Shown piece by piece: positions 16,573-25,698 of a stretch of DNA of 64,000 nucleotides. A program made the position numbers and the translations under genes. Under the pieces are notes generated by a model. That model searched no databases and was not told where the DNA came from. It saw nothing but the letters and a program-made list of their open reading frames with translations. This DNA is from an uncultured Eubacteriales bacterium (GTDB taxonomy: Bacteria; Bacillota; Clostridia; Oscillospirales; Acutalibacteraceae), in the NCBI GenBank assembly GCA_934647945.1, contig CAKUFK010000004.1, positions 62,001 through 126,000 of the forward strand, written 5' to 3'. Each line of letters starts with the position of its first letter. The first letter of the stretch is position 1.

Positions 16573-16789
16573 ATGAGGCATGCACTGAAAAAAGGGGATG
16601 TCATCGGCATCTTCTCCCCCTCTTACCCCTTGACCGCCCTCGCGCCGGAAGCCACTCGGGCGGCTATCCGCTATCTGGAAAATCAAGGATACCGGATCAA
16701 GCCGGGCCGTCTATGCGGGAAACAGGATTTCTACCGGCCGGGTCCGGCTCGACGCGGGACGGCAGGAAATCACGGTCCTTAAGGCCTGA
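16573..16789 (+). pseudogene. LD-carboxypeptidase (S66) relic with internal deletion
   Basis: The first ~55 residues (MRHALKKGDVIGIFSPSYPL ... ATRAAIRYLENQGYRIK) are a normal S66 peptidase N-terminus (LdcA/MccF type), where full proteins are about 300 aa. After KQDFYRP the frame loses similarity. A second frame from 16739 reads VRLDAGRQEITVLKA and stops at 16789, which resembles the extreme C-terminus of the same family. The simplest reading is deletion of the central ~230 codons, including the catalytic Ser, Glu and His. A promoter remains upstream and repeat block B lies just before it. Intact enzymes cleave the L,D-bond of murein tetrapeptides. Confidence 0.75.
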
Positions 16790-16808
16790 GCCCCGCGCAG
16801 GAGGCCTT

Positions 16809-18119
16809 TTACCCGCCGATCCGCCAGTAGGACGCGCTGTATGGGTTAAGCTCGCTCCCGCCGCCGAAGTCGTGGGGACGCCCCGTCAGCAATTCGTCTG
16901 CCCGCCCGGCCCCGGCATCGAAATGCGCCGTATACGGAACCGCTTCGGTATTGAAGGCGGCGAGCACCCGTTCCCCCTCCAGCCGCCGCTCGAAAATCAG
17001 TTGCCGGTTGGTCATGAGGAGGATCCGGAAATCCCCATGGCGCAGCGCCGGGCTTTCCCGCCGGGCCGCCGCCAGGGAGGCGATGAAACGGGTGAGCCCG
17101 TTTTCGGCCGGTTCCGGAAAGCAGGGGCGCAGGGGCGCGTCGGATTCCGATTTGACCCCCTCGGCCCCCCACTCGCTGCCATAATACACGCAGGGAATGC
17201 CCGGCATGGCGAACAGGAGCGCATAGAGCAGCGGCAGTTGGGCGGGGTTGCGCAAAATGCTGGCCGCCCGGGTCACGTCGTGATTGTCCGCAAAATTAAA
17301 CAGATGCAGCCCTTTGTATACCGTCCAGGGCTCGGGGCCGAACTGACGCTGGAGCGAATGCCCGATCTCGAACAGATTGTCCGAATTGAGGCTGGAATGC
17401 AGACCCTTGTAGCACTCGTAATTGGTCGCGCTGTGGAGCATCCCGTCGCAGACCAGCCGCCTGTAATCCCCGTGGAGCATCTCCCCCACCAGGAAAAAAT
17501 CCGGTTTGAGCGCGTCGCAGAGGCGGCGCAGCCGGCGGATGAAGTCCGGCTCCAGGCTGTAGGCCACGTCCAGCCGCAGCCCGTCGATGCCGAATTCCCG
17601 GATCCACCCCTCCACGCAGCCGAGCAGATGCCCGGCCACCTCTTCGTTTCGCAGGTTGAGCTTCACGAGCTCGTCATGGCCTTCCCATCCCTCGTACCAC
17701 AATCCGTCGCCATACCCGTTGTTGCCGTCGAAACGGACGAAGAACCAATCCCGGTAGGGGGAAGCCTCCCGATTTTTCAGCAGGTCCTGGAACGCCCAGA
17801 AGCCCCGGCCCACGTGGTTGAACACCCCGTCGAGCACCACCCGGATCCCCGATTCGTGAAGGGTGCGGCAAAGGGCGGCGAATTCGCCGTTCGTTCCCAG
17901 CCGGCCGTCGATCCGGGTATAGTCCCGGGTATCGTAGCCGTGCGCGTCGGAGTCGAACACCGGCGTAAAATAGACCGCATCCGCATGGATGCGCCGTATA
18001 TGGGGGATCCAGTCTGCCACTTTTTGCAGACGGTGGCCCGGCACACCCTCGTTCTTGTCCGGGCAGCCGCAGAAGCCCAGGGTATAGATCTGATAAAAGA
18101 CACTGTCATAAGCCCACAT
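16809..18119 (-). CDS. Glycoside hydrolase family 13 alpha-amylase-type enzyme
   Basis: 436 aa from the ATG at 18119 (MWAYDSVFYQIYTLGF). A (beta/alpha)8 GH13 enzyme without signal peptide, so cytoplasmic. The conserved regions are visible: DGVFNHVG (region I), GLRLDVAYSLE with the nucleophile Asp (about residue 182), FFLVGEMLHG with the acid/base Glu (about 213) and FADNHDVTR with the transition-state Asp (about 280). The closing domain ends SELNPYSASYWRIGG. The likely substrate is an internalised maltodextrin or similar alpha-glucan; the subfamily cannot be fixed by eye. It is divergent from the aldo/keto reductase gene, with a separate promoter for each. Confidence 0.93.
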   Translation of the reverse strand: MWAYDSVFYQIYTLGFCGCPDKNEGVPGHRLQKVADWIPHIRRIHADAVYFTPVFDSDAHGYDTRDYTRIDGRLGTNGEFAALCRTLHESGIRVVLDGVFNHVGRGFWAFQDLLKNREASPYRDWFFVRFDGNNGYGDGLWYEGWEGHDELVKLNLRNEEVAGHLLGCVEGWIREFGIDGLRLDVAYSLEPDFIRRLRRLCDALKPDFFLVGEMLHGDYRRLVCDGMLHSATNYECYKGLHSSLNSDNLFEIGHSLQRQFGPEPWTVYKGLHLFNFADNHDVTRAASILRNPAQLPLLYALLFAMPGIPCVYYGSEWGAEGVKSESDAPLRPCFPEPAENGLTRFIASLAAARRESPALRHGDFRILLMTNRQLIFERRLEGERVLAAFNTEAVPYTAHFDAGAGRADELLTGRPHDFGGGSELNPYSASYWRIGG

Positions 18120-18201
18120 GATGGTACCGCCTTTCCGCGCGGGCGCCGCCCGCTCCAAAACGCTCATGGCGTTGATTGCATCCAAAGGACACGTCCCTAT
18201 T

Positions 18202-18230
18202 AGTATAGCCGGGACAGCACCGGGACGCAA
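18202..18230 (-). promoter_or_regulatory. Promoter of the amylase gene
   Basis: Minus strand TTGCGT (18225-18230) and TATACT (18202-18207), 17-bp spacer, about 80 nt before the ATG. Confidence 0.65.
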
Positions 18231-18255
18231 CGCCCCTTTTTCTTCCAATGGGTAT

Positions 18256-18284
18256 TTGACGCGCCGCGCCGCACATGCTATACT
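18256..18284 (+). promoter_or_regulatory. Promoter of the aldo/keto reductase gene
   Basis: TTGACG (18256-18261) and TATACT (18279-18284), 17-bp spacer, 36 nt before the start codon. Confidence 0.8.
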
Positions 18285-18320
18285 GGGAACCGGAACAATG
18301 TGAGGAAGGACCGGTGCTCT

Positions 18321-19445
18321 ATGCAATATCGCCCCTTTGGCAAAACCGGGGAATCCGTCTCGGTGCTGGGATTCGGTGCCATGCGCTTTGAAACGGAAAA
18401 CGGCATTATCAAGGAAAAAGAGGCCGTTTCCCTGCTGCGCGCCGCCATCGACGGCGGCGTCAATTACGTCGATACGGCTTATTTTTATCTGGAAGGCCAA
18501 AGCGAGGCCCTGGTGGGGCGGGCGTTGCGGGACGGTTACCGGGAGAAGGTCCATCTCGCCACCAAATCGCCGGTTTTCGCGCTGGAATCGGCCGAGGATT
18601 TCGACCGGATTCTGAACGAGCAGCTCGAGCGCCTTGAGACCCGGACCATCGATTTTTATCTGCTCCATTCCCTGAGCCTCAAGACCTATGAGGAAAAGGT
18701 GCTGGGTTACGGCCTCCTTGACAAAATGGAAAAGGCCCGGGCCGACGGCAAGATCCGGTATATCGGCTTCTCCTTCCACGACAGCCACGAGGCGTTCTTG
18801 AAAATCCTGAACGGCTACGACGGCTGGGATTTCTGCCAGCTCCAGCTTAACTATATCGACGTGGAGAATCAGGCGGGCCTGCGCGGGCTGGAAGAGGCCG
18901 CGGCAAAGGGGCTCGGCGTCATCGTGATGGAACCCCTGCTCGGTGGCAAGCTGGCCAATCCCGCCCCGGGGGTCCGGGCGGTGCTGCCCTCCTCCCGCAC
19001 GCCGGTGGAATGGGCGCTGGACTTCCTGTGGGACCGTCCCGAGGTCAGCCTCCTTCTCAGCGGCATGAACGCGATGGAGCAGGTATCCGATAACCTCGCA
19101 TACGCCGGCCGTGCCCGTCCGGGGATGCTCACCACGGAAGACCGCGCGATGTTCCGGCGGGCCAAAACCGTTTACGATACCATGGCGTTGGTCCCCTGCA
19201 CCAAATGCGCCTACTGCATGCCCTGCCCGTTTGGGGTGGATATCCCGGGCGTATTCGAGGCGTACAACCGCACCGCCGTCAATATGAACGAGGCTCGGGA
19301 TCTTTACGCCGGCCTGGAGGGGCACCGCGCCGACCTGTGCCGCGCCTGCCGCCGCTGTGAACGGAATTGCCCGCAGCACATCGCCATCAGCACCACCATG
19401 AAGGCGATTCCACCTGTATTTGCAAAAGACGGGGCGGGGGACTGA
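18321..19445 (+). CDS. Aldo/keto reductase with C-terminal 4Fe-4S domain
   Basis: 374 aa from the ATG at 18321 (AGGAAGG at 18303-18309). The AKR barrel opens MQYRPFGKTGESVSVLGFGAMR. The catalytic-tetrad Asp-Tyr region is NYVDTAYFYLEGQSE. The C-terminal extension carries two cysteine groups, CTKCAYCMPCPFGVDIP and CRACRRCERNCPQHI, the signature of a ferredoxin-like 4Fe-4S domain (COG1453 type). Such anaerobe-specific fusions probably couple substrate reduction to ferredoxin-type electron transfer; the substrate is unknown. The ECF S component gene lies about 100 nt downstream. Confidence 0.93.
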   Translation: MQYRPFGKTGESVSVLGFGAMRFETENGIIKEKEAVSLLRAAIDGGVNYVDTAYFYLEGQSEALVGRALRDGYREKVHLATKSPVFALESAEDFDRILNEQLERLETRTIDFYLLHSLSLKTYEEKVLGYGLLDKMEKARADGKIRYIGFSFHDSHEAFLKILNGYDGWDFCQLQLNYIDVENQAGLRGLEEAAAKGLGVIVMEPLLGGKLANPAPGVRAVLPSSRTPVEWALDFLWDRPEVSLLLSGMNAMEQVSDNLAYAGRARPGMLTTEDRAMFRRAKTVYDTMALVPCTKCAYCMPCPFGVDIPGVFEAYNRTAVNMNEARDLYAGLEGHRADLCRACRRCERNCPQHIAISTTMKAIPPVFAKDGAGD

Positions 19446-19543
19446 TTTCGGTTCCGGGTGTCCTAGTATGCCTCCGTCCGGCGGCCGTCTCGGAACGCCG
19501 CGACCGGCTCCTCCCTGTCCGTGGAAAGGAATGAATTATTCAA

Positions 19544-20093
19544 ATGGAACAGCGTCTCTCCTCCCCGCGGCAGCCTCTGGCGCAGCGGCTGGCTTTTGGC
19601 GGCCTGTTTCTCGCTTTAGGGATCCTGTTCCCCCTGCTGTTTCATCTTCTGCCGGCCAGGTCGGGGGAAATTTTCCTGCCCATGCACATCCCTGTCATCC
19701 TGGCCGGAATGGTGCTCGGGCCCGCGCTCGGCGCTGCGGTCGGAGCTCTTACCCCCCTTGCTGAACACCCTGGTCGGCAGCATGCCGCCCCCCGCCCGTC
19801 TGCCCTTTATGATGATAGAGCTCGGGGTATACGCCCTGGCAGCGGGGCTTTGCTACCGCAAGGCGCGGCTGCCGCTGCCTCTCTCCCTGGCCGTTACGCA
19901 ACTGGCCGGCCGGGCCGCCTATGGGCTCAGCCTGTTTTTCGCGGGGACGCTGCTGCATGTCCCGGGGGCCGCGCCCATCGCGGCTGTCACCGCCGCCGTC
20001 AAGGGCTGGCCGGGCATTGTGGTGCAGTGGCTGTTCATTCCCCTGCTGCTGTTGGCCCTCAAAAAAGGAGGCGCTCGGATTGACCGATGCTGA
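19544..20093 (+). pseudogene. ECF transporter S component, interrupted by a frameshift in a C6 tract
   Basis: Frame 1 begins at ATG 19544 with membrane segments (FGGLFLALGILFPLLFHLL; ILAGMVLGPALGAAVGALTP). At the six-C run 19752-19757 the family sequence moves to another frame: LLNTLVGSMPPPARLPFMMIELGVYALAAGL, continuing to the stop at 20093. The joined product would be about 180 aa with six membrane helices, normal for an ECF S component (PF12822), which captures a vitamin for an ATP-driven ECF module. With five Cs the frame would be intact, so this is a 1-nt insertion, a sequencing error, or a slippage site. No ECF A/A'/T genes are nearby. Confidence 0.8.
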
Positions 20094-20558
20094 ACGGGCC
20101 GTCGCCGCCCTGAGGGACGGCTTCACCTGTGCTTTCGTGCGCGGCGGACGGCTTTATACGTCGACGGCTTCCGGCATCCGTCCCCTTCTGGACTGGCTGG
20201 CGGAGGATCCGTGTTGTTTTCAGGGCGCTTTTGTCGCGGACAAAATCCTCGGCAAGGCCGCGGCGCTCCTGCTGCTCCAGGGCGGGCTGGATGGATCCTC
20301 CGGCGGCGTGTACGGCGGCGTACTCAGCGACGCTGCCGCCGGTGTGTTCCAGCAGCACGGCATTCCTTACGCCTGCGGGCGCCGCGTCCCCCATATCGTC
20401 AACCGGCGGGGGGATGGCGTCTGCCCAATGGAACACCGGGTCCGGGATATCGACGACCCCGCCGCCGCCCATACCGCGCTGCTGGCCGCGGTCGCGGCTA
20501 TGCGCGCCTCTGCAAACGATCAACCGGGTTCCGCCCGGGAAGAAACGGAACGTGAAGC

Positions 20559-20562
<4 letters not shown>
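20080..20562 (+). CDS. DUF1893 protein (cytidine deaminase-like fold)
   Basis: 160 aa beginning at TTG 20080, 8 nt after AAAAAAGGAGG, overlapping the end of the S component frame by 14 nt (translational coupling). It opens [40 protein letters not shown] and has [15 protein letters not shown] and [21 protein letters not shown], typical of DUF1893 (Thermotoga TM1506 structure, cytidine-deaminase-like fold). The activity is unknown. Recurrent placement beside an S component would suggest a link to vitamin or cofactor metabolism (inference). The stop overlaps the helicase start by 4 nt. Confidence 0.85.
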
Positions 20563-22190
<1,628 letters not shown>

Positions 22191-22238
22191 ACCCGGTTTG
22201 CGTTGGAAAAAACTCGCTATATTAACACAAATTTACTC

Positions 22239-22267
22239 GCATGAAATGCCTCCTCAGAACCAGAATA
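22239..22267 (+). promoter_or_regulatory. Candidate sigma-G promoter of the SASP gene
   Basis: GCATG (22239-22243) and CAGAATA (22261-22267) are 17 bp apart. They fit the forespore sigma-G consensus (GHATR, then CATnnTA-like) in all but one or two positions. A small hairpin (GCGGCG-TAAA-CGCCGC, 22294-22309) lies in the leader. Confidence 0.6.
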
Positions 22268-22336
22268 ATGAATGCAAACGCAAGCAATCAACAGCGGCGT
22301 AAACGCCGCCAAAAAAACTGAGGAGTGTATTGAAGT

Positions 22337-22528
22337 ATGTCTAGCAACAAAACTTTGGTTCCCGAAGCTCGCGAAGGCCTCGACCGTTTCAAGATGGAAG
22401 CTGCCAACGAAGTCGGCGTGACCCTGAAGCAGGGCTACAACGGCGACCTGACCTCCAAGCAGGCCGGTTCGATCGGTGGCCAGATGGTCAAAAAGATGAT
22501 CCAGCAGTACGAGAACGGCCTGAAGTAA
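22337..22528 (+). CDS. Alpha/beta-type small acid-soluble spore protein
   Basis: 63 aa, the usual length. It starts MSSNKTLVPEAREGLDRFKMEAANEVGV and ends TSKQAGSIGGQMVKKMIQQYENGLK, containing the conserved GSIGG-MVKKMI DNA-binding helix of alpha/beta SASPs. These coat and protect DNA in the dormant spore and are degraded by GPR at germination. GAGGAG lies about 10 nt before the ATG. The gene is monocistronic, with its own sigma-G-like promoter and a strong terminator. It is the clearest evidence that the organism forms endospores. Confidence 0.97.
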   Translation: MSSNKTLVPEAREGLDRFKMEAANEVGVTLKQGYNGDLTSKQAGSIGGQMVKKMIQQYENGLK

Positions 22529-22547
22529 TTCAAGCCCTCTCACACGG

Positions 22548-22578
22548 CCGCCGGGAGGCAATCGCCTCCCGGCGGTTT
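22548..22578 (+). terminator. Terminator of the SASP gene
   Basis: Perfect 12-bp stem CCGCCGGGAGGC/GCCTCCCGGCGG with a 4-nt loop, followed by TTTCC. Confidence 0.85.
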
Positions 22579-22701
22579 CCTATGGCTCCGCCGGATTCGC
22601 GTTCGCCCCCGGCCGATTCCGCTTTCCTTCGCACAGGAATGGGTTTCGATATCTTGATGCATAAAATTCGCTCGGATGGGAAAAATCTCACCTGTAGCCT
22701 C

Positions 22702-22729
22702 TTGACAAATCCCCAAAATTCGGTATAAT
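22702..22729 (+). promoter_or_regulatory. Promoter of tRNA-Gln
   Basis: Consensus TTGACA (22702-22707) and TATAAT (22724-22729), 16-bp spacer, 20 nt before the mature tRNA. Confidence 0.9.
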
Positions 22730-22748
22730 GGTAAACGCTCTCACACAT

Positions 22749-22822
22749 TGCGGAATTGTGTAATGGTAGCACGACAGTCTCTGACTCTGTTTGTCTGGGT
22801 TCGAATCCTAGTTCCGCAGCCA
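22749..22822 (+). tRNA. tRNA-Gln (anticodon CTG)
   Basis: A full cloverleaf folds: acceptor TGCGGAA/TTCCGCA, D stem GTGT/GCAC, anticodon stem ACAGT/TCTGT (the 31-39 pair is U-U), loop CTCTGAC with anticodon CTG, T stem CTGGG/CCTAG with loop TTCGAAT, then G73 and an encoded CCA. It reads CAG codons. A single-gene transcript with its own promoter and terminator. Confidence 0.95.
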
Positions 22823-22825
22823 AAA

Positions 22826-22855
22826 AAGCCTCATTGCGTTTGCAATGAGGCTTTT
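22826..22855 (+). terminator. Terminator of tRNA-Gln
   Basis: 12-bp stem AAGCCTCATTGC/GCAATGAGGCTT with a GTTT loop, followed by TTAACTTT. Confidence 0.9.
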
Positions 22856-22968
22856 AACTTTAAATCCGTATGAGAAAAACCGGTCTCATGCATGGAAATG
22901 AGGCTGGAATCAAGCATTCGCCCGTCTGTTCCATCGTCAGCAACCCCCTGCCCCGGGACAGCTGTGCA

Positions 22969-23013
22969 GGAAAACCCGAAGATCCCCCAGCGCCTTAAAC
23001 GCGCCGGGGGATC
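22969..23013 (-). terminator. Terminator-like hairpin after glyS
   Basis: On the minus strand GATCCCCCGGCGCG/GGCGCTGGGGGATC forms an imperfect stem, followed by TTCGGGTTTTCC, directly after the glyS stop at 23028. Confidence 0.6.
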
Positions 23014-23027
23014 CGCTTTCTATCTCA

Positions 23028-24407
23028 TTAAAACGCGGTCTTTTCCCTCAGGTAAGCGGAAAGGGAGGCGAGGGCGACCCGCTCCTGGCCCATGGTATCC
23101 CGGTCCCGGACCGTCACGCAGCCGTCCTCGAGGGAATCGAAGTCAAAGGTGACGCAGTAGGGGGTGCCGATCTCGTCCTGACGACGGTAGCGCTTGCCGA
23201 TGGAGCCCGCGTCGTCGAAATCCACCATGAAATCCCGGGCAAGGGACGCATAGACCTCCCTGGCGCCGTCGCTGAGCTTTTTGGACAGGGGCAGCACGGC
23301 GGCCTTGAAGGGCGCGAGGGCGGGATGGAGCCGGAGCACCACCCGGGTATCGTTCTTTTCGGCATCCACCACTTCCTCGTCGTAAGCGTCGCACAGGAAG
23401 GCCAGGACCACCCGGTCGGCGCCAAGGGAGGGCTCGATGACGTAAGGCACGTAATGCTCGCCGGATTCGGGATCGAAATACTCCAGCTTCTGGCCAGACT
23501 GGCGGATATGCTGGGTCAGGTCGAAATCGGTCCGGTCGGCCACGCCCCACAGTTCACCCCACCCAAAGGGGAAACGGAACTCGAAGTCGGTCGTCGCCTT
23601 GGAATAGTGGGACAGCTCCTCTTTTTCGTGATCCCGGAGCTTGAGGTTTTCGTCCCGCATTCCCAGGGACAGCAGCCACTGATGGCAGGTGTTTTTCCAA
23701 TACTCGAACCACTCGAGGTCGGTGCCCGGCTTGCAGAAGAATTCGAGCTCCATCTGCTCGAATTCGCGGGTGCGGAAGGTGAAATTGCCGGGGGTGATCT
23801 CGTTGCGGAAGGACTTGCCGATCTGGGCGACACCGAAGGGCACCTTCTTGCGGGCGGTGCGCTGGATATTCGCGAAATTGACGAAGATGCCCTGGGCCGT
23901 CTCGGGCCGCAGATACAGCTCGTTTTTCGCATCCTCGGTCACGCCTTGGAAGGTCTTGAACATCAGGTTGAAGGTCCGGATATCGGTGAAATTCCGCTCG
24001 CCGCACTGCGGGCAGCGGATATCCTGTTCGTCGATGTAGGCCTTCATCTTCTCGAAGCTCCAGCCGGCGGGGTTGACCCCGGTGTCCTCGATGAGCTTGT
24101 CGGCCCGGTGGCGGGTCTTGCAGCTCTTGCAGTCCATCAGCGGATCGGAGAAGTTACCGACATGGCCGGATGCCACCCACACCTGGGGGTTCATCAGGAT
24201 GGCGCTGTCGAGGCCCACATTGTAAGGGCACTCCTGGACAAACTTCTTCCACCAGGCCCGTTTGACGTTGTTTTTCAGCTCCACGCCCAAAGGACCGTAA
24301 TCCCACGTGTTGGCGAGGCCGCCGTAAATATCCGAGCCGGGATAGACGAATCCCCGGTTTTTGCACAGGGCCACGATTTGGTCCATGGTTTTTTCACTGT
24401 TGTTCAT
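23028..24407 (-). CDS. glyS: Glycyl-tRNA synthetase, alpha2 (single-chain) type
   Basis: 459 aa class II synthetase of the one-polypeptide type, not the bacterial alpha2beta2 glyQ/glyS form. The ATG at 24407 has AAAGGAA 9 nt upstream. Visible features: [14 protein letters not shown] and [15 protein letters not shown] (motif 1 side), a zinc-binding pair [13 protein letters not shown] and CPQCGERNF, the motif 2 region [24 protein letters not shown], motif 3 [10 protein letters not shown], and a C-terminal anticodon-binding domain. Monocistronic, promoter close upstream, no T-box leader. Confidence 0.97.
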   Translation of the reverse strand: MNNSEKTMDQIVALCKNRGFVYPGSDIYGGLANTWDYGPLGVELKNNVKRAWWKKFVQECPYNVGLDSAILMNPQVWVASGHVGNFSDPLMDCKSCKTRHRADKLIEDTGVNPAGWSFEKMKAYIDEQDIRCPQCGERNFTDIRTFNLMFKTFQGVTEDAKNELYLRPETAQGIFVNFANIQRTARKKVPFGVAQIGKSFRNEITPGNFTFRTREFEQMELEFFCKPGTDLEWFEYWKNTCHQWLLSLGMRDENLKLRDHEKEELSHYSKATTDFEFRFPFGWGELWGVADRTDFDLTQHIRQSGQKLEYFDPESGEHYVPYVIEPSLGADRVVLAFLCDAYDEEVVDAEKNDTRVVLRLHPALAPFKAAVLPLSKKLSDGAREVYASLARDFMVDFDDAGSIGKRYRRQDEIGTPYCVTFDFDSLEDGCVTVRDRDTMGQERVALASLSAYLREKTAF

Positions 24408-24470
24408 GCTGGACGGTTCCTTTCGTGCCAATATCCGCTGCCCTGTCGGGAAGCAGGCATCTGTTTGTTT

Positions 24471-24499
24471 AGTTTAAACCGATTCGCGCGTCTTGTCAA
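24471..24499 (-). promoter_or_regulatory. Promoter of glyS
   Basis: Minus strand TTGACA (24494-24499) and TAAACT (24471-24476), 17-bp spacer, about 65 nt before the start codon. Confidence 0.8.
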
Positions 24500-24543
24500 T
24501 GCGCAGTGTGCGATATTCCGGCAAAACAGACCGGATTTCCCCC

Positions 24544-25158
24544 TCAGCCGCACAAGCGGCTTTCTATAATCCGAAAGCAGTCGATTTCATCCGGCGGATT
24601 GGATATAATATCCACGTCCGGCACGTTTGGCAAACCGGCCAGCAATGTCCCCTGGTACAGACAAATCCCGATTAGGAGAAAGCCGATCACAAGCGATACG
24701 ACGGCGCCGATGCGGCGTCTGTAAACACCGATGACCGACGGCGCTACGGCGTCCCCTCCATCGTAGTACCAGGCGAGCCACTCTTTCTCCCCCTCCCACA
24801 GCTTTTTGGGACGCAGCGACATCAGCGCCGCTCCCCCGAAAAAGAACAGTTCAAACAGCAACCAACCCAGGGATTCCAGTATGCTGTGAGACAGGTTCAG
24901 CACCCCGGCCACCCGCAGCACAAACAGACCGATGGAAACAACCGCCCCCACCAGTGCCGCGGCCGCCGATATCTTTTCAACCGGTCCGGCTTTCAGTCCT
25001 GCTCCCTCGTCGAACAGCTCATCCATCCGGCTGTCCAGTTCGGCCTTTTTTTGCGCCGTTTCCTCCGCCGTCAGCCGTTTTCCCAGTCTGGCGCCGCAGT
25101 CCACGCAGTACAATCGGCTGTCCTTCTGCTCGGCTCCGCATTTCGAACAGATTTTCAT
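24544..25158 (-). CDS. Zinc-ribbon membrane protein of unknown function
   Basis: 204 aa from the ATG at 25158; the upstream in-frame codon is a TTG without a good site. The first residues form a zinc ribbon: MKICSKCG with CVDCG at about 19-22. A charged linker with a short coil (TAEETAQKKAELDSRMDELFDE) follows, then three hydrophobic segments (AAAALVGAVVSIGLFVL; LGWLLFELFFFGGAALM; IGAVVSLVIGFLLIGICLY). The architecture is common in Clostridia with no defined role. It may be co-transcribed with the small gene at 25247-25570, 88 nt upstream. Confidence 0.8.
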   Translation of the reverse strand: MKICSKCGAEQKDSRLYCVDCGARLGKRLTAEETAQKKAELDSRMDELFDEGAGLKAGPVEKISAAAALVGAVVSIGLFVLRVAGVLNLSHSILESLGWLLFELFFFGGAALMSLRPKKLWEGEKEWLAWYYDGGDAVAPSVIGVYRRRIGAVVSLVIGFLLIGICLYQGTLLAGLPNVPDVDIISNPPDEIDCFRIIESRLCG

Positions 25159-25246
25159 GTTTCCCGCCCTTCTGATATTTTTCAATCAGTCGAATACCGT
25201 CGGATTATAACGTTTTATATCCTACCAATCCGCCCCCTGAAAAAGG

Positions 25247-25570
25247 TCAGATATAAAACCCGACCACGGTGGCATAGGTGCCGGTCACGTCGTCCCGGCC
25301 CGAGACGACGACACCGTCCAGGCTCATCAGTTCCCCGCTCTTGACCGTTTCCAGCGGTGCGGAAAAGGCCTCTTTCCCGCCAGCCATGACGATCACCCGG
25401 TCTTCGAGCACCATCAGGCGGCCATCCTTCCCCAGCACAACCTCAATCGGGCTGCCGTTCTCGTCGGTCTCTCGGCGGACCGCGTATTTGAGCAGCCTGC
25501 CGTCCAGCCGCCGCAGCGCCTCATCCGCCATGCTGTCGCTTTTCTTGGCCCCCCGGCGAAACCATCCCAT
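25247..25570 (-). CDS. Conserved hypothetical protein
   Basis: 107 aa. The ATG at 25570 is preceded by GGAGG with an 8-nt spacer; an ATG 12 codons earlier overlaps that site. The sequence begins MGWFRRGAKKSDSMADEALRRLDGRL and becomes strand-rich (IEVVLGKDGRLMVLEDRVIVMAGGKEAFSAPLETV, GVVVSGRDDVTGTYATVVGFYI), suggesting a small beta fold. There are no signal or membrane segments. The family was not recognised. Confidence 0.75.
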   Translation of the reverse strand: MGWFRRGAKKSDSMADEALRRLDGRLLKYAVRRETDENGSPIEVVLGKDGRLMVLEDRVIVMAGGKEAFSAPLETVKSGELMSLDGVVVSGRDDVTGTYATVVGFYI

Positions 25571-25651
25571 GAGCCCGCCCTCCTTTTTGCTCGATCTCCT
25601 GGCCATATTCTACCCGTTTTGTCCACCCCTGTCAATGCAGCGGCCATATCC

Positions 25652-25686
25652 AAAAACAGCCGCCGGCTCATCTCTGGCCGGCGGCT
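25652..25686 (-). terminator. Terminator of the DUF815 gene
   Basis: Perfect 10-bp stem AGCCGCCGGC/GCCGGCGGCT with a 9-nt loop, followed on the minus strand by GTTTTTGG. A T-rich run on the other side suggests it can work in both directions. Confidence 0.85.
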
Positions 25687-25698
25687 GCCTATTTTTCC

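Noticed and set aside
24408..24543. T-box or other tRNA-sensing leader before glyS (also considered before argS and ilvB)
   Set aside because: Promoters lie about 40-70 nt from glyS and ilvB and no T-box core sequence or specifier hairpin is present; argS follows DUF1934 after 15 nt.
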